Below, piece after piece: positions 15,189-24,290 of a DNA stretch of 64,000 nucleotides. Under the pieces are notes generated by a model. It did no database searches, was not told the origin of the DNA, and was given only the letters and a program-made list of their open reading frames with translations. A program made the translations under genes and the position numbers. Location: the NCBI RefSeq assembly GCF_907177275.1, contig NZ_CAJSLV010000092.1, positions 124,001 to 188,000 of the forward strand, given 5' to 3'. How positions within the stretch are numbered: position 1 is the first letter of the stretch; the number at the start of each line of letters is the position of its first letter. This DNA is from Actinacidiphila cocklensis. GTDB taxonomy: Bacteria; Actinomycetota; Actinomycetes; Streptomycetales; Streptomycetaceae.

Positions 15189-17548
15189 GCCGCAGAACGA
15201 CAGCGCCGAGAGGGCGCCGCGGCCGCCGGGGCGTCGTCCGCAACGTGCCGCTGCGCACGCACTGGCTCCTGCTGACCGTGCTGGTGCTCACGCTCGCCGG
15301 GGCGCTGCTCATCCAGGGCTACACCCAGCACATGTTCGGCATCGGCGACGACGCGGCGGGGTCGGGCGGCGGTGCGGCGGGCCGGGTGCCCGCGGCGGTC
15401 GCCCACGGCGGTCCGGTGATCGACAGCGCCGTGACGCCCGCCCGCACCGCCCGCCCGGCCGCCCGCACCCTGGCCCTCACCTTCGACGACGGCCCCGACC
15501 CGCGCTGGACGCCGCAGATCCTCGACGTGCTGCGGCGCCATCACGTGCACGCCACGTTCTTCGTGGTCGGAACGGAGGTCGCCGCCCATCCGGCGCTGGT
15601 CCGGCAGATCCTCGCCGACGGCAACGAGATCGGCATCCACACCTTCACCCACGCCGACCTCGGCACGATTCCCGGCTGGCAGCGCTCGCTCGAACTGCGC
15701 GAGGCGCAACTCGCCCTGGCCGGCGCCACCGGGAAGACCAGTTCGCTGCTCCGGCCGCCGTACTCCTCGGTCAACGGCGCGCTGGACGACCGCGACTGGG
15801 ACGCGGTCACCACGGCCGGCGGCGACGGCTACCTGACCGTGCTGACCACCCAGGACAGCCAGGACTGGCAGCGCCCGGGCGTGGACGCCATCGTGGCGAA
15901 CGCGACCCCGCACGGCAGCGCCGGACAGATCCTGCTGATGCACGACGGGGGCGGGGACCGTTCGCAGACCGTCGCCGCGCTCGACCGCTTGCTGCCGCAG
16001 CTCACGGCCCGCGGCTTCAGGTTCGCCACCGTCGGGGACGCGGTCGGCATCCCGCAGGCGATGCGCCCGGCCAGTGCCGGTGACCACCGGCTCGGGTACG
16101 CCCTGATCGGCACGCTCGACGCCAGCGCGTGGGTCCTGCGGGTCCTCGGCTGGCTGCTGCTCGCGGCGGGCGTGCTCGCCGTCCTGCGCGCCGCCGCGGT
16201 GGTGACCGCGGCCCGCCGGCACGTCAGGCGGCGCGGCCGGGGGTGGGGAGCGCCGGTGGTCGAACCGGTCAGCGTCATCGTGCCCGCGTACAACGAGAGC
16301 GCGGGCATCGAGGCAGCCGTCCGCTCGCTGCTCGCCTCCGACCATCCGGTCGAGGTCGTGGTCGTCGACGACGGGTCGACCGACGGCACCGCCGAACTGG
16401 TGGAATCGCTGCGCCTGCCCGGCGTGCGGGTGATCCGGCAGGCCAACGCGGGCAAGCCGGCCGCCCTCAACACCGGTATCGCCGCCGCCTCGTTCGACCT
16501 GCTGGTGATGGTCGACGGCGACACCGTCTTCGAGCCGGACGCGGTCAGGGCACTGGTGCAGCCCTTCGCCGACCCGCGCGTCGGCGCGGTGTCCGGCAAC
16601 GCCAAGGTCGTCAACCGCGGCGGGCTGCTCGGGCGCTGGCAGCACATCGAGTACGTGGTCGGCTTCAACCTCGACCGCCGCCTGTTCGACCTCGGGCAGT
16701 GCATGCCGACCGTGCCGGGCGCGGTCGGCGCCTTCCGCCGGAGCGCGCTGCTGCGGGTCGGCGGCGTCAGCGACGAGACGCTCGCCGAGGACACCGACCT
16801 GACGATGGCGCTGTGCCGCGACGGCTGGCGGGTGGTCTACGAGGAGGGCGCGGTCGCCTGGACCGAGGCGCCCGCCTCCCTCGGCGCGCTGTGGCGCCAG
16901 CGGTACCGCTGGTGCTACGGCACCCTGCAGGCGATGTGGAAGCACCGGGGCGCCCTGGTCTCCCGCGGCGCCGCGGGAAAGCTGGGCCGCCGCGGCCTGC
17001 TCTACCTGCTGCTCTTCCAGGTCCTGCTGCCGCTGATCGCCCCGGTCGTCGACGTGTTCGCGGTCTACGGCCTGGTCTTCCTCGACCCCTGGCGCATCCT
17101 CGGCCTCTGGCTGGGCTTCCTCGCGCTCCAGGCGGCCATGGGCGCGTACGCCTTCCGCCTGGACGGCGAGCCCCGCGGCCCGCTGTGGACGCTGCCGCTC
17201 CAGCAGTTCGTCTACCGCCAGCTGATGTACCTGGTCGTCATCCAGTCGGTGGCCACCGCGCTGGCGGGAAGCCGGCTGCGCTGGCAGCGCATGGAGCGCT
17301 ACGGCACCCTCACCGTGCCGGCCGGACCGTCCGCGACCGCGGCTCCCGCGCAGGACGACCGGGCCGCAGCCCCCGATCTGGCCGAGGCCTGGCTGGAGGA
17401 GGTCCGCGGCGCGGCGGACCCGGAAGGCGTCCGCTACCTCGGCACCGGCCGGACCCCCGGCCTGTACGGCGAGCCCGACGCGCCGGGGCCGCACGCCCCG
17501 GCCCCGGCACCGTACGGCCACGGGGCCGCGCCCTACGGGAAGTTCTGA
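15185..17548 (+). CDS. matB: MatB-like bifunctional polysaccharide deacetylase / family 2 glycosyltransferase
   Basis: 787 residues from the ATG at 15185. A first membrane helix lies at 25-45. An extracytoplasmic NodB-type deacetylase follows, with TFDDGPD at 99-105 and HTFTH at 152-156 (metal ligands). Another helix lies near 325-345, then a cytoplasmic GT2 domain with VSVIVPAYNE, VVVDDGSTDGT, VMVDGDTVFEPD, EDTDLT and QRYRWCYGT (QxxRW processive motif), and C-terminal helices. This is the architecture of the Streptomyces MatB protein, which makes poly-beta-1,6-GlcNAc at the hyphal surface and affects pellet formation. Product identity is inferred from architecture. The last 90 residues are Pro/Ala-rich and variable. 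Confidence 0.85.
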   Translation: MSRRTTAPRGRRGRRGVVRNVPLRTHWLLLTVLVLTLAGALLIQGYTQHMFGIGDDAAGSGGGAAGRVPAAVAHGGPVIDSAVTPARTARPAARTLALTFDDGPDPRWTPQILDVLRRHHVHATFFVVGTEVAAHPALVRQILADGNEIGIHTFTHADLGTIPGWQRSLELREAQLALAGATGKTSSLLRPPYSSVNGALDDRDWDAVTTAGGDGYLTVLTTQDSQDWQRPGVDAIVANATPHGSAGQILLMHDGGGDRSQTVAALDRLLPQLTARGFRFATVGDAVGIPQAMRPASAGDHRLGYALIGTLDASAWVLRVLGWLLLAAGVLAVLRAAAVVTAARRHVRRRGRGWGAPVVEPVSVIVPAYNESAGIEAAVRSLLASDHPVEVVVVDDGSTDGTAELVESLRLPGVRVIRQANAGKPAALNTGIAAASFDLLVMVDGDTVFEPDAVRALVQPFADPRVGAVSGNAKVVNRGGLLGRWQHIEYVVGFNLDRRLFDLGQCMPTVPGAVGAFRRSALLRVGGVSDETLAEDTDLTMALCRDGWRVVYEEGAVAWTEAPASLGALWRQRYRWCYGTLQAMWKHRGALVSRGAAGKLGRRGLLYLLLFQVLLPLIAPVVDVFAVYGLVFLDPWRILGLWLGFLALQAAMGAYAFRLDGEPRGPLWTLPLQQFVYRQLMYLVVIQSVATALAGSRLRWQRMERYGTLTVPAGPSATAAPAQDDRAAAPDLAEAWLEEVRGAADPEGVRYLGTGRTPGLYGEPDAPGPHAPAPAPYGHGAAPYGKF

Positions 17549-17619
17549 CGGCCCGGCCCGGGTGAACTTGTTCGCCGTCTTCCGGCTTCGTTCTCCGCTC
17601 AGCGGTCAGGAGAGGGGAC

Positions 17620-17817
17620 ATGACGCACTACAGGATGACGACACAGACCAGTCACTCGTGGGACTCCGGCGCGTCTGTCGGCCGGGAGCACAAGCACGCG
17701 CGGGCCGGGCGTCCCAGTCACCACGCCGCGGGCGCGCTGACGCCGGGGCGCATGGTCCTGCTCGCCGCGGCGGCCCTGCTCGTCGTCGCCGCCGTGTTCG
17801 TCGTCGCCTTCGGCTGA
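17620..17817 (+). CDS. Small single-helix membrane protein
   Basis: 65 residues from ATG, with GGAGAGG seven bases upstream. The N-terminal 45 residues are polar and His/Arg/Ser-rich. A single C-terminal membrane helix (MVLLAAAALLVVAAVFVVAF) ends two residues before the stop. The tail-anchor layout and good ribosome site make it a believable gene; no function can be given. It lies 33 bp before the WhiB gene and may share its transcript. Confidence 0.55.
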   Translation: MTHYRMTTQTSHSWDSGASVGREHKHARAGRPSHHAAGALTPGRMVLLAAAALLVVAAVFVVAFG

Positions 17818-17850
17818 CGACCCCGACGCCGATCACACGAGGAAGGAACC

Positions 17851-18108
17851 ATGATCCAGAACTGGCAGCACCGCGCTGCGTGCCGTGACGAGGACCCCGA
17901 ACTGTTCTTTCCCGTGGGCACCTCAGGCCCCGCGGTGCTGAAGATCGAGGAGGCCAAGGCCGTCTGCCGGCAGTGCCCCGTCATGGACAAGTGCCGCCAA
18001 TGGGCACTGGAGACCGGCCAGGACTGCGGGGTCTGGGGCGGGCTCAGCGAGGACGAGCGCCGCGCGGCCAGGCGCCGCGCCGGCCGCCTGCGCAACCGCC
18101 GCGACTGA
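17851..18108 (+). CDS. WhiB-family [4Fe-4S] transcriptional regulator
   Basis: 85 residues from ATG with GAGGAAGGA upstream. The four cluster-binding cysteines are present: C11, C39, C42 and C48 in the spacing C-x27-C-x2-C-x5-C. The turn GVWGG is at 60-64, followed by a basic DNA-binding tail (RRAARRRAGRLRNRR). The opening ACRDEDPELFFPVG is the standard Wbl start. Length and sequence fit the WhiB2/WblE-like group rather than WhiB7. Such proteins bind the principal sigma factor and control development or stress genes. An extra Cys at 59 sits just before the turn. Confidence 0.93.
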   Translation: MIQNWQHRAACRDEDPELFFPVGTSGPAVLKIEEAKAVCRQCPVMDKCRQWALETGQDCGVWGGLSEDERRAARRRAGRLRNRRD

Positions 18109-18244
18109 GCGGTATCCGGCCGGAGGGACGTCGGAGCCGTCGGCCAGTGCCGTGCTAGCGTCGCGGCGGAGGCCCGTCGGTGCCTGCCCCGGACGAGATG
18201 TGCGCCGTACCCGGCCTGCCAAGACGACGCATCCAGGAGGCGTC

Positions 18245-19120
18245 ATGGCCGCAGGCGCGTCCTTCGTCGACTTCGGCAGCCCGGCCCCCCGGCCTCGCGG
18301 ACTGGACGTCCGCTGGATCCACGGCTCACCGTCCGCCAAGCACAACACCGACCCGGACATCCAGGTCCACGAGTACGACGAGCACACGGTCGTCCTGCGG
18401 CAGAACATGGCGATCGACTACGAGGCGCCGTTCCTGTTCCTGCTGTTCGGCAACGACCGGGCGGTGCTGGTCGACACGGGAGCCACCGCGTCCGCCGCGT
18501 TCCTGCCCCTGCGCCAGGTGGTGGACCGGCTCGTCGACCGCTGGCTCGCCCGCCACCCCCGGCAGGAGTACCACCTGCTGGTGCTGCACACCCACGCCCA
18601 CCGCGACCACGTCGCGGGCGACGGCCAGTTCGCCGACCGCCCCGGCACCACGGTGGTCGGCGCGGACCTGCCCACCGCCTGGGCGTACTTCGGCTTCCAC
18701 CAGGACCCCGACGCCGTGGCACGGGTCGACCTGGGCGGCCGGGTGCTGGAGTGCCTGGCCACTCCCGGCCACCACGAGTCGGCCGTCACCTTCCACGACC
18801 CGTGGACGGGATTCCTCCTCACCGGCGACACGGTCTACCCGGGCCGGCTCTACGTCCAGGACCGGCCCGCCTTCGCCCGGTCGATCGACCGCCTGATCCG
18901 GTTCTCCGAACGCAGGCCGGTCACCCACGTCCTGGGCTGCCACATCGAGATGACCGCGGAACCGGGTCTGGACTACCCGATCCGCACCACCTACCAGCCG
19001 GACGAACCCCCGTTGCAGATGACCACGGACCACCTGCGGGAGATCGCCGCCGCACTCAGGGAGGCCGGCGACCGCCCCGGCCGCCACGCCTGCCCTCTCT
19101 TCGTCCTCTGCTTCGACTGA
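18245..19120 (+). CDS. Metallo-beta-lactamase-fold hydrolase
   Basis: 291 residues from ATG at 18245, with CCAGGAGG six bases upstream. The metal-site motif HTHAHRDHVAG (HxHxxDH) is at about 119-129. GHHESAVTFHD supplies the next His, TGDTVYPGRLY the bridging Asp, and GCHIEMT the last His. There is no signal peptide, so it is cytoplasmic. The family covers glyoxalase II, lactonases and many others, and the substrate cannot be read. It is convergent with the phosphatase gene and otherwise alone. Confidence 0.85.
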   Translation: MAAGASFVDFGSPAPRPRGLDVRWIHGSPSAKHNTDPDIQVHEYDEHTVVLRQNMAIDYEAPFLFLLFGNDRAVLVDTGATASAAFLPLRQVVDRLVDRWLARHPRQEYHLLVLHTHAHRDHVAGDGQFADRPGTTVVGADLPTAWAYFGFHQDPDAVARVDLGGRVLECLATPGHHESAVTFHDPWTGFLLTGDTVYPGRLYVQDRPAFARSIDRLIRFSERRPVTHVLGCHIEMTAEPGLDYPIRTTYQPDEPPLQMTTDHLREIAAALREAGDRPGRHACPLFVLCFD

Positions 19121-19142
19121 CCGGCGTCTCCCCCCCGCGTCT

Positions 19143-19173
19143 CCCGTCTCTCGCGGATGGCGGCGGAGACGGG
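19143..19173. terminator. Hairpin between convergent genes
   Basis: CCCGTCTC (19143-19150) pairs with GAGACGGG (19166-19173) over 8 bp with a 15-nt loop, midway between the stops at 19120 and 19192. Confidence 0.55.
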
Positions 19174-19191
19174 GGACGGAGGGAGGTCGCG

Positions 19192-21162
19192 TCACTTGGC
19201 GGTCAGGAACTCCCGTACGGGCAGGGGCCGGTTGACGATGCGGGTGTCACCGACGTTGCCGTGGAAGACGATGTCGACGGCGCCCGCGTACTCGTGGCCG
19301 CCCAGCAGCCAGGGCAGGCCGAGCGAGGTGAGGCCCTGCGACACCCGGCTCGGGTTGTCGGCCACGGGGGCGCTGTCGACGTACAGCCTGGTGAAGCGGC
19401 CGTCGTTGACCACCGCGAGGTGCCACCACCTCAGCTCCACCAGCCCGTGGCCCCAGTTGGTCGTGGGGTAGGTGGTGTTCAGCGGGTAGTGGTTGAACTG
19501 CGGCTCGCGGCCGTTGTTCGAGATGGCGAGCTGGACCACGGGCTCGTTCAGGTCGGTGTTCTTGCCGTGCTTGCCCGCGGCTCCCGCGGAACCCCGGCGG
19601 CTGAGGATCGCCGCCCAGCCGTTCCTGCCGGCGTCCCAGTCGAGCGGCATCATCACGAAGGTCTCGATCGTGTACCCGCTCCTGAACGTCTCGGCGTTCA
19701 GCGGAGCGTTCGCCCCGGTGGTCAGGTACGTGCCGTGGACCGGGTTCCGGCCGCCGGCGAACTTCAGGCTGGCGTGTCCCGGCTGGTCGGGGTGGTGGTC
19801 GGCGGACCAGGTCAGCGCGTCGGCGGCGGTACCCGGCACGGTCACCACCGTCAGGTCGTTGCCCTTGCCCGACAGGTCGCGGACCGTCTGGCCCGCGCTG
19901 AGCGCGGTGCCGGGAGCGCCCTGCCCGTCGAACCGCCAGTAGGCCAGCGTGCCCTTCACCAGCTCCTCGGCGGCCGGGCGGGAGGGCCTGACCGGAACCG
20001 GGACGAAGCTGCTGAACCGCTCCTCGAAGTCGATCGCCACCGAGAAGTTGTCGACCGGGCCGGTGATGCGGGCGTGCTCGGCGGCCAGCTCGCTGCGCGA
20101 CTCCGGGTCCTGGGCCAGGATCCACGGGTTGATCGTCTCGACGTCGATCGTGTTGCGGGCCAGGTCGAAGTGGTACAGCCGGATCATGGCGCCGCCGCCG
20201 AAGTAGCGGTTCTGGTAGTTCGTGATGTGCATGTGCACGTCGTTGCCGAGGTCGTTCTTGCGGGTCATCCGCCCGGGCGGCCAGTAGTGGCCGTTGAGGG
20301 TCAGGAAGACCTGGTCGTTGTCCTTGACCAGCCTGTCCCACATCGTCTGCCCGTTGCCCACCATCACGGCGTTGTTCTCGGGGTCGCCGGACTCGTACGG
20401 GAAAACGTTGTCATCGTAGGGCGAGGCCACGATGTCGTGCGACGTGAGGATCACCGGCATCTTCGGGTGGGCCTTGATGACCTCGTTGGCCCACGCGTAG
20501 CCCTGGTCGGTGGTCCGCCAGTCCAGCGCCAGCACCAGCCACGAGCGGCCGGCGGCCTGGAAGACGTGGGCGGTGTTGTAGCCGGTCGGGTCGGAGCCGG
20601 CGAACGACTTCGCGCGCCTGAAGCGCTGCGGTCCCATGGTCTGCAGGTACGGGGTGTCGCCGCGGCTGTCGTCGCCGCTCACGTCGTGGTTGCCGGCCAG
20701 CACGCTGTACGCGGCGCCGTGCGAGTCCAGCAGCGCGAACGCCTTGTCGACCTCCTGGAACGACAGCGGGTCGGCGTCCTCGGTCAGGTCACCGAGGTGC
20801 GCCATGAACACGATGTTGTTGTCGGGGGTCCCGCTGTTGTCGATGATGTAGCGGAACGACTCCTCCTGCGGCGCCCGGTTGACGCTGTCCTGGCTACCCC
20901 AGTAGAGGAACTGGGTGTCCGGCATGACCGCGAGGGTGAACTGCAGGGCGTCCGGGTCAGGGTTCCACGCGCCGGTCTTCCCGGTCCTGGCGCTCTCGCC
21001 GGCGGCCGCGGAGTCCGCGGCGACCGCGGGGGTCCCGCCGAGTGCGGACGCGCCGACTCCTACGGCCGCCGCTCCGGCACCGGCCAGTGCGGCGTTGCGC
21101 AGAAAGCCCCGCCGGTTCTGCCCGGCGTGTCCTTGTGACGCCGCGTCATCATGAGTGCACAT
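19192..21162 (-). CDS. Tat-exported metallophosphoesterase with LamG/concanavalin-like domain
   Basis: 656 residues from the ATG at 21162, with AAAGG six bases upstream; a TTG at 21198 is possible but less likely. The twin-arginine signal NRRGFLRNAALAGAG starts near residue 17. The calcineurin-type phosphoesterase domain shows MPDTQFLY, VFMAHLGDLTEDAD, VLAGNHDVSGDDS, SHD and LNGHYWPPGR. The C-terminal half is a LamG-like jelly roll (LAYWRFDGQG... and WWHLAVVNDGRFTRLYVDS). It is expected to act outside the cell on phosphate esters, with the LamG part binding carbohydrate. It is transcribed divergently from the Fic gene. Confidence 0.85.
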   Translation of the reverse strand: MCTHDDAASQGHAGQNRRGFLRNAALAGAGAAAVGVGASALGGTPAVAADSAAAGESARTGKTGAWNPDPDALQFTLAVMPDTQFLYWGSQDSVNRAPQEESFRYIIDNSGTPDNNIVFMAHLGDLTEDADPLSFQEVDKAFALLDSHGAAYSVLAGNHDVSGDDSRGDTPYLQTMGPQRFRRAKSFAGSDPTGYNTAHVFQAAGRSWLVLALDWRTTDQGYAWANEVIKAHPKMPVILTSHDIVASPYDDNVFPYESGDPENNAVMVGNGQTMWDRLVKDNDQVFLTLNGHYWPPGRMTRKNDLGNDVHMHITNYQNRYFGGGAMIRLYHFDLARNTIDVETINPWILAQDPESRSELAAEHARITGPVDNFSVAIDFEERFSSFVPVPVRPSRPAAEELVKGTLAYWRFDGQGAPGTALSAGQTVRDLSGKGNDLTVVTVPGTAADALTWSADHHPDQPGHASLKFAGGRNPVHGTYLTTGANAPLNAETFRSGYTIETFVMMPLDWDAGRNGWAAILSRRGSAGAAGKHGKNTDLNEPVVQLAISNNGREPQFNHYPLNTTYPTTNWGHGLVELRWWHLAVVNDGRFTRLYVDSAPVADNPSRVSQGLTSLGLPWLLGGHEYAGAVDIVFHGNVGDTRIVNRPLPVREFLTAK

Positions 21163-21303
21163 AGGGGGCCTTTCGCTATCGATGGTTTCATACGCCAACG
21201 ACGCTACTCAGAGGCGCCCTGAGCTGGGCAGATTCCAGATGACGAAGGAACTTCGAGCAGTTGTCCAGATTGTGGGGTGCGTGCGCGCGGGCCGCGAGGT
21301 GGT

Positions 21304-21330
21304 GCAATGATAGGTAGCAGGTATCATTGC
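21304..21330. promoter_or_regulatory. 9-bp perfect dyad at the Fic gene start
   Basis: GCAATGATA (21304-21312) and TATCATTGC (21322-21330) are perfect inverted arms around 9 nt, ending three bases before the ATG at 21334. TATCAT at 21322-21327 would suit a -10 box, which would make the transcript leaderless. The position suits an autorepressor operator. Confidence 0.6.
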
Positions 21331-21333
21331 TTC

Positions 21334-22479
21334 ATGTTGTACGCGACGCCGTCCCTCTCCTCCGCCGATGACCGCGTTCTCGCGGAGATCGCCGCCATGC
21401 ACTCCGAGCTGAGCCATGCGGTACGCCAGGCGCCGGCGAAGTGGACTCTGGACCTGCGCCGCGCTCTGACGGCCTCGGCGATCGCCGCGTCCAATACCAT
21501 CGAGGGCTTCCAGGTCGATGTGCGCGACGTCGCCGACCTGATGGACGGCGAGCGGGAAGGTATCAACGCCAGCGAAGCCGACAAGGCGGAGACCCTCGCC
21601 TATCAGCAGATGATGACGTACATCCAGTCCCTCTACGACGTCGAGGATTTCGCCTACGGCAAGGGCCTTCTCAACTCTCTGCACTGGATGTTGCAGGGCC
21701 ACCACCACAGCCGCCGGAGACCCGCGGGCCAGTGGCGCCGCAAGCCCATTTTCATCAGTGCCGCGGGTGATCCCCTCAGCGTGGAGTACGAGGGGCCGGG
21801 CGAGGACCGGCTGCCGGCTCTCACCGGCGAGCTGGTCGACTGGCTCAACGAGGGTGACCTCGACGCGCACCCCTTGGTCCGCGCCGCCATGGCCCACCTC
21901 AACCTGGTGAAGATCCATCCGTGGGTCGATGGCAACGGCCGCATGTCCCGCAGCCTGCAGACGCTGGTCATCGCCCGGCAGCGCGTCCTCGCGCCGGAGT
22001 TCTCCTCCATCGAGGAATGGCTCGGGATGCCCGGAAACACGTGGGACTACTACAGGGTGCTCCGCGACGTCGGTGGTCCCGTCTACTCGCCGGAACGCGA
22101 CACCGGCCCGTGGATCTCCTTCAACCTGCGCGCCTATCACGAGCAGGCCCAGCGCGTGCGGCACCGTGTGGAGCGTTCCACGGACGTCTGGCTCCTGCTC
22201 GACCAGCACGCTGCGAGCCTCGGTGTCAGCGAGCGGCAGGTCGCGGCTCTGCACGAAGTGGCCATAGCCGGACGCGTGCGCCGGTCGCGCTACGAGAAGA
22301 GCGAAGGGCTGAACTCCCAGCAGGCCACCCGGGACATGCAGGCTCTCGTCAGGTCGGGCGTCCTGGCTGCCGTCGGACAGACCAAGGGCCGTCACTACGT
22401 GGCCGGCGACCACTTTCCCCAGGATGTCCTCGAAGCCGCCCAGCGCCGCCACACGATCCGCTACCCCTACGGTTCCTAG
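21334..22479 (+). CDS. Class II Fic-domain protein with C-terminal helix-turn-helix
   Basis: 381 residues from ATG at 21334; an in-frame ATG at 21307 lies inside the dyad and is less likely. The inhibitory helix motif SNTIEG is at 53-58, the N-terminal position of class II Fic enzymes. The catalytic motif HPWVDGNGRMSR is at 195-206, with all AMP-transfer residues present. The C-terminal 90 residues read as a winged helix (SERQVAALHEVAIAGRVRR... LNSQQATRDMQALVRSGVLAAVGQTKGRHYV). Such proteins AMPylate targets, often themselves, and some bind DNA. There is no neighbouring antitoxin gene, consistent with built-in inhibition. Confidence 0.9.
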   Translation: MLYATPSLSSADDRVLAEIAAMHSELSHAVRQAPAKWTLDLRRALTASAIAASNTIEGFQVDVRDVADLMDGEREGINASEADKAETLAYQQMMTYIQSLYDVEDFAYGKGLLNSLHWMLQGHHHSRRRPAGQWRRKPIFISAAGDPLSVEYEGPGEDRLPALTGELVDWLNEGDLDAHPLVRAAMAHLNLVKIHPWVDGNGRMSRSLQTLVIARQRVLAPEFSSIEEWLGMPGNTWDYYRVLRDVGGPVYSPERDTGPWISFNLRAYHEQAQRVRHRVERSTDVWLLLDQHAASLGVSERQVAALHEVAIAGRVRRSRYEKSEGLNSQQATRDMQALVRSGVLAAVGQTKGRHYVAGDHFPQDVLEAAQRRHTIRYPYGS

Positions 22480-22509
22480 CCGCCGTCCACCGCCCCTCGC
22501 GGGGCCGCC

Positions 22510-23328
22510 TCAGCCCAGCCAGTGGTAGGGCAGGCGGAGGATTTCGAGGGTGCGGGCGGTCACCGCGGCCGCGTGGGGTGGGATGCCGCCGTCGGACAGG
22601 CCGCGGGTCAGGTGGAGGTGCAGGGACTGGAGGGTGGCGAAGGTGTTGAAGGCCCATGCCGGGACCGCGCCGGGGCCGCTGTCCGCGAAGGCCGCCGTCA
22701 CGGTGTCGAGCCAGCCTGTCGCCTGCCCCTCGGTGAGGCCGGGGGCGAGCAGGATGCGGGTGACGGCCGCGGCCAGGCGGGCGTCCTCGACCTGGACGTA
22801 GCGGTAGCCGGTGTCCCGGGCGGTCATGCGCAGCGCGCACAGCTCCAGCAGGTCGGTGCTGCGGTCGGGCAGCGCCGCGGCGAAGGCCGCGGCAGCGTCG
22901 GCGCCGTGGGCGACGGCGTGCAGCCAGCCCAGCTCGTCGTCCCAGCCGCGGGTGTCGCGCTCGTGCGGGTACCAGGCGGCGAAGCCGGCGTACCAGCGGC
23001 GCACCGCCGCCTCGGGGACGGCGCCCGGGACCTGGCGGCCGCGGGCCAGCACGCACTTGAGCACCAGGGGCGCGAACGTGCGGGCCTGGACGTCGGGGTG
23101 GGTGAACCGCCCGGCGGCGGTGTCGCCCATGGCGGCCAGCACGCCGTCGAGGTGCCCGGCGCGGATCCAGGCGGCGGCAGCGGTGTAGGCGTGCTCGTCG
23201 CGTACGACGGGGTCGGGGGAGACCAGCATCTCCGCCAGCTCGTCGCCGATCCGTTGCGCGGCCACCCCGGCCGGGAACGCGAAGTCCCCGGCGGCGACGG
23301 CCGTCCAGTCCACTACACCCCTGCGCAT
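22510..23328 (-). CDS. DUF2785-type hypothetical protein
   Basis: 272 residues from the ATG at 23328, with GGAAAG eight bases before. There are no signal or membrane segments; the protein is all-alpha. The stretches LAEMLVSPDPVVRDEHAYTA, ARTFAPLVLKCVLARGR, WYPHERDTRGWDDELGWLHA and AVAHGADAAAAFA resemble the DUF2785 family, which has no assigned activity. It is convergent with the Fic gene and divergent from the hydrolase gene. Family assignment rests on remembered motif order. Confidence 0.7.
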   Translation of the reverse strand: MRRGVVDWTAVAAGDFAFPAGVAAQRIGDELAEMLVSPDPVVRDEHAYTAAAAWIRAGHLDGVLAAMGDTAAGRFTHPDVQARTFAPLVLKCVLARGRQVPGAVPEAAVRRWYAGFAAWYPHERDTRGWDDELGWLHAVAHGADAAAAFAAALPDRSTDLLELCALRMTARDTGYRYVQVEDARLAAAVTRILLAPGLTEGQATGWLDTVTAAFADSGPGAVPAWAFNTFATLQSLHLHLTRGLSDGGIPPHAAAVTARTLEILRLPYHWLG

Positions 23329-23480
23329 CGCGCCAGCTTTCCACGTGCCACCACCCCGGGGAAGGGCTTCCCGATTCCGGGGTGGGGGGATTCGGGACTG
23401 GGGTCTTTCCACGGTTCGAGCGGGCGGTTCCCGATGGTGTGCTGCTCGGCGTAACCGATCCCGAGAAAGGCACCGCGACG

Positions 23481-24290
23481 ATGCCCAGCCCGATCCCCGT
23501 CCTCTTCATCCACGGCCTGTGGCTGCACAGCACCTCCTGGCAGCCGTGGATCGACCTCTTCCGCCAGGAGGGCTACGACCCGTCCGCGCCGGGCTGGCCC
23601 GGCGACCCCGACAGCGTCGAGGACGCGCGGCAGAACCCGGAGAGCATCGCCGACCACGGCATCGACGACGTCGTCGAGCACTACGCGGCGATCATCCGAG
23701 GCATGGACACGCTGCCGATCCTGATCGGCCACTCCTTCGGCGGCATGATCGCCCAGAAGCTGCTCGGCCAGGACCTGGCCGCGGCCGCCGTGGCGATCGA
23801 CGCCGCCCAGATCAAGGGGGTCCTGCCGCTGCCGCTGTCCGCGCTGCGATCGACGCTGCCGGTGTTCAGGAACCCGGCGAACAAGCACCGCGCGGTGTCC
23901 CTGACCGCCGAGCAGTTCCGCTTCGCGTTCGGCAACGCCGTGACCGAGGAGGAGTCCGACGCGCTGTTCGCGCGGTGGACCATCCCGGCGCCGGGCAAGC
24001 CGCTGTTCGAGGCCGCCGCGGCGAACTTCAACCCGCACTCGCCGGCGAAGGTCGACACCGCGAACTCCGGGCGCGGCCCGATGCTGCTGATGTCCGGCGG
24101 CAAGGACCACACCGTCCCCGAGGCCGTCACCCTCGCCACGCTCAAGCAGTACCGGCATTCCGAGGCGGTCACCGAGTTCGTGTCCTTCCCCGACCGCGGG
24201 CACTCGCTGACGATCGACGGCGGCTGGCGTGCGGTGGCGGACGAGGCGCTGGCCTGGCTGCGGCGGCAGAGCCTGGAGTCGCCGCGATGA
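23481..24290 (+). CDS. Alpha/beta hydrolase
   Basis: 269 residues from ATG at 23481, with GAGAAAGG upstream. FIHGLWLHSTSWQPW gives the oxyanion hole. The nucleophile elbow is GHSFGG (Ser at about 94), the acid is in LLMSGGKDHTVP and the His in FPDRGHSLTI. There is no signal peptide, so it is a cytoplasmic esterase- or lipase-like enzyme. Its stop overlaps the start of the following SDR gene (ATGA), and a cupin and a second alpha/beta hydrolase follow in line. Together they look like a small catabolic or detoxification operon. Confidence 0.85.
   Translation: MPSPIPVLFIHGLWLHSTSWQPWIDLFRQEGYDPSAPGWPGDPDSVEDARQNPESIADHGIDDVVEHYAAIIRGMDTLPILIGHSFGGMIAQKLLGQDLAAAAVAIDAAQIKGVLPLPLSALRSTLPVFRNPANKHRAVSLTAEQFRFAFGNAVTEEESDALFARWTIPAPGKPLFEAAAANFNPHSPAKVDTANSGRGPMLLMSGGKDHTVPEAVTLATLKQYRHSEAVTEFVSFPDRGHSLTIDGGWRAVADEALAWLRRQSLESPR

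Noticed and set aside
14900..17521. 873-codon minus-strand open frame
   Set aside because: Antisense to the MatB-like gene; composition is that of a shadow frame.
18751..21138. 795-codon plus-strand open frame
   Set aside because: Mostly antisense to the metallophosphatase gene, with repetitive Val/Arg/Gly composition and no recognisable domain.
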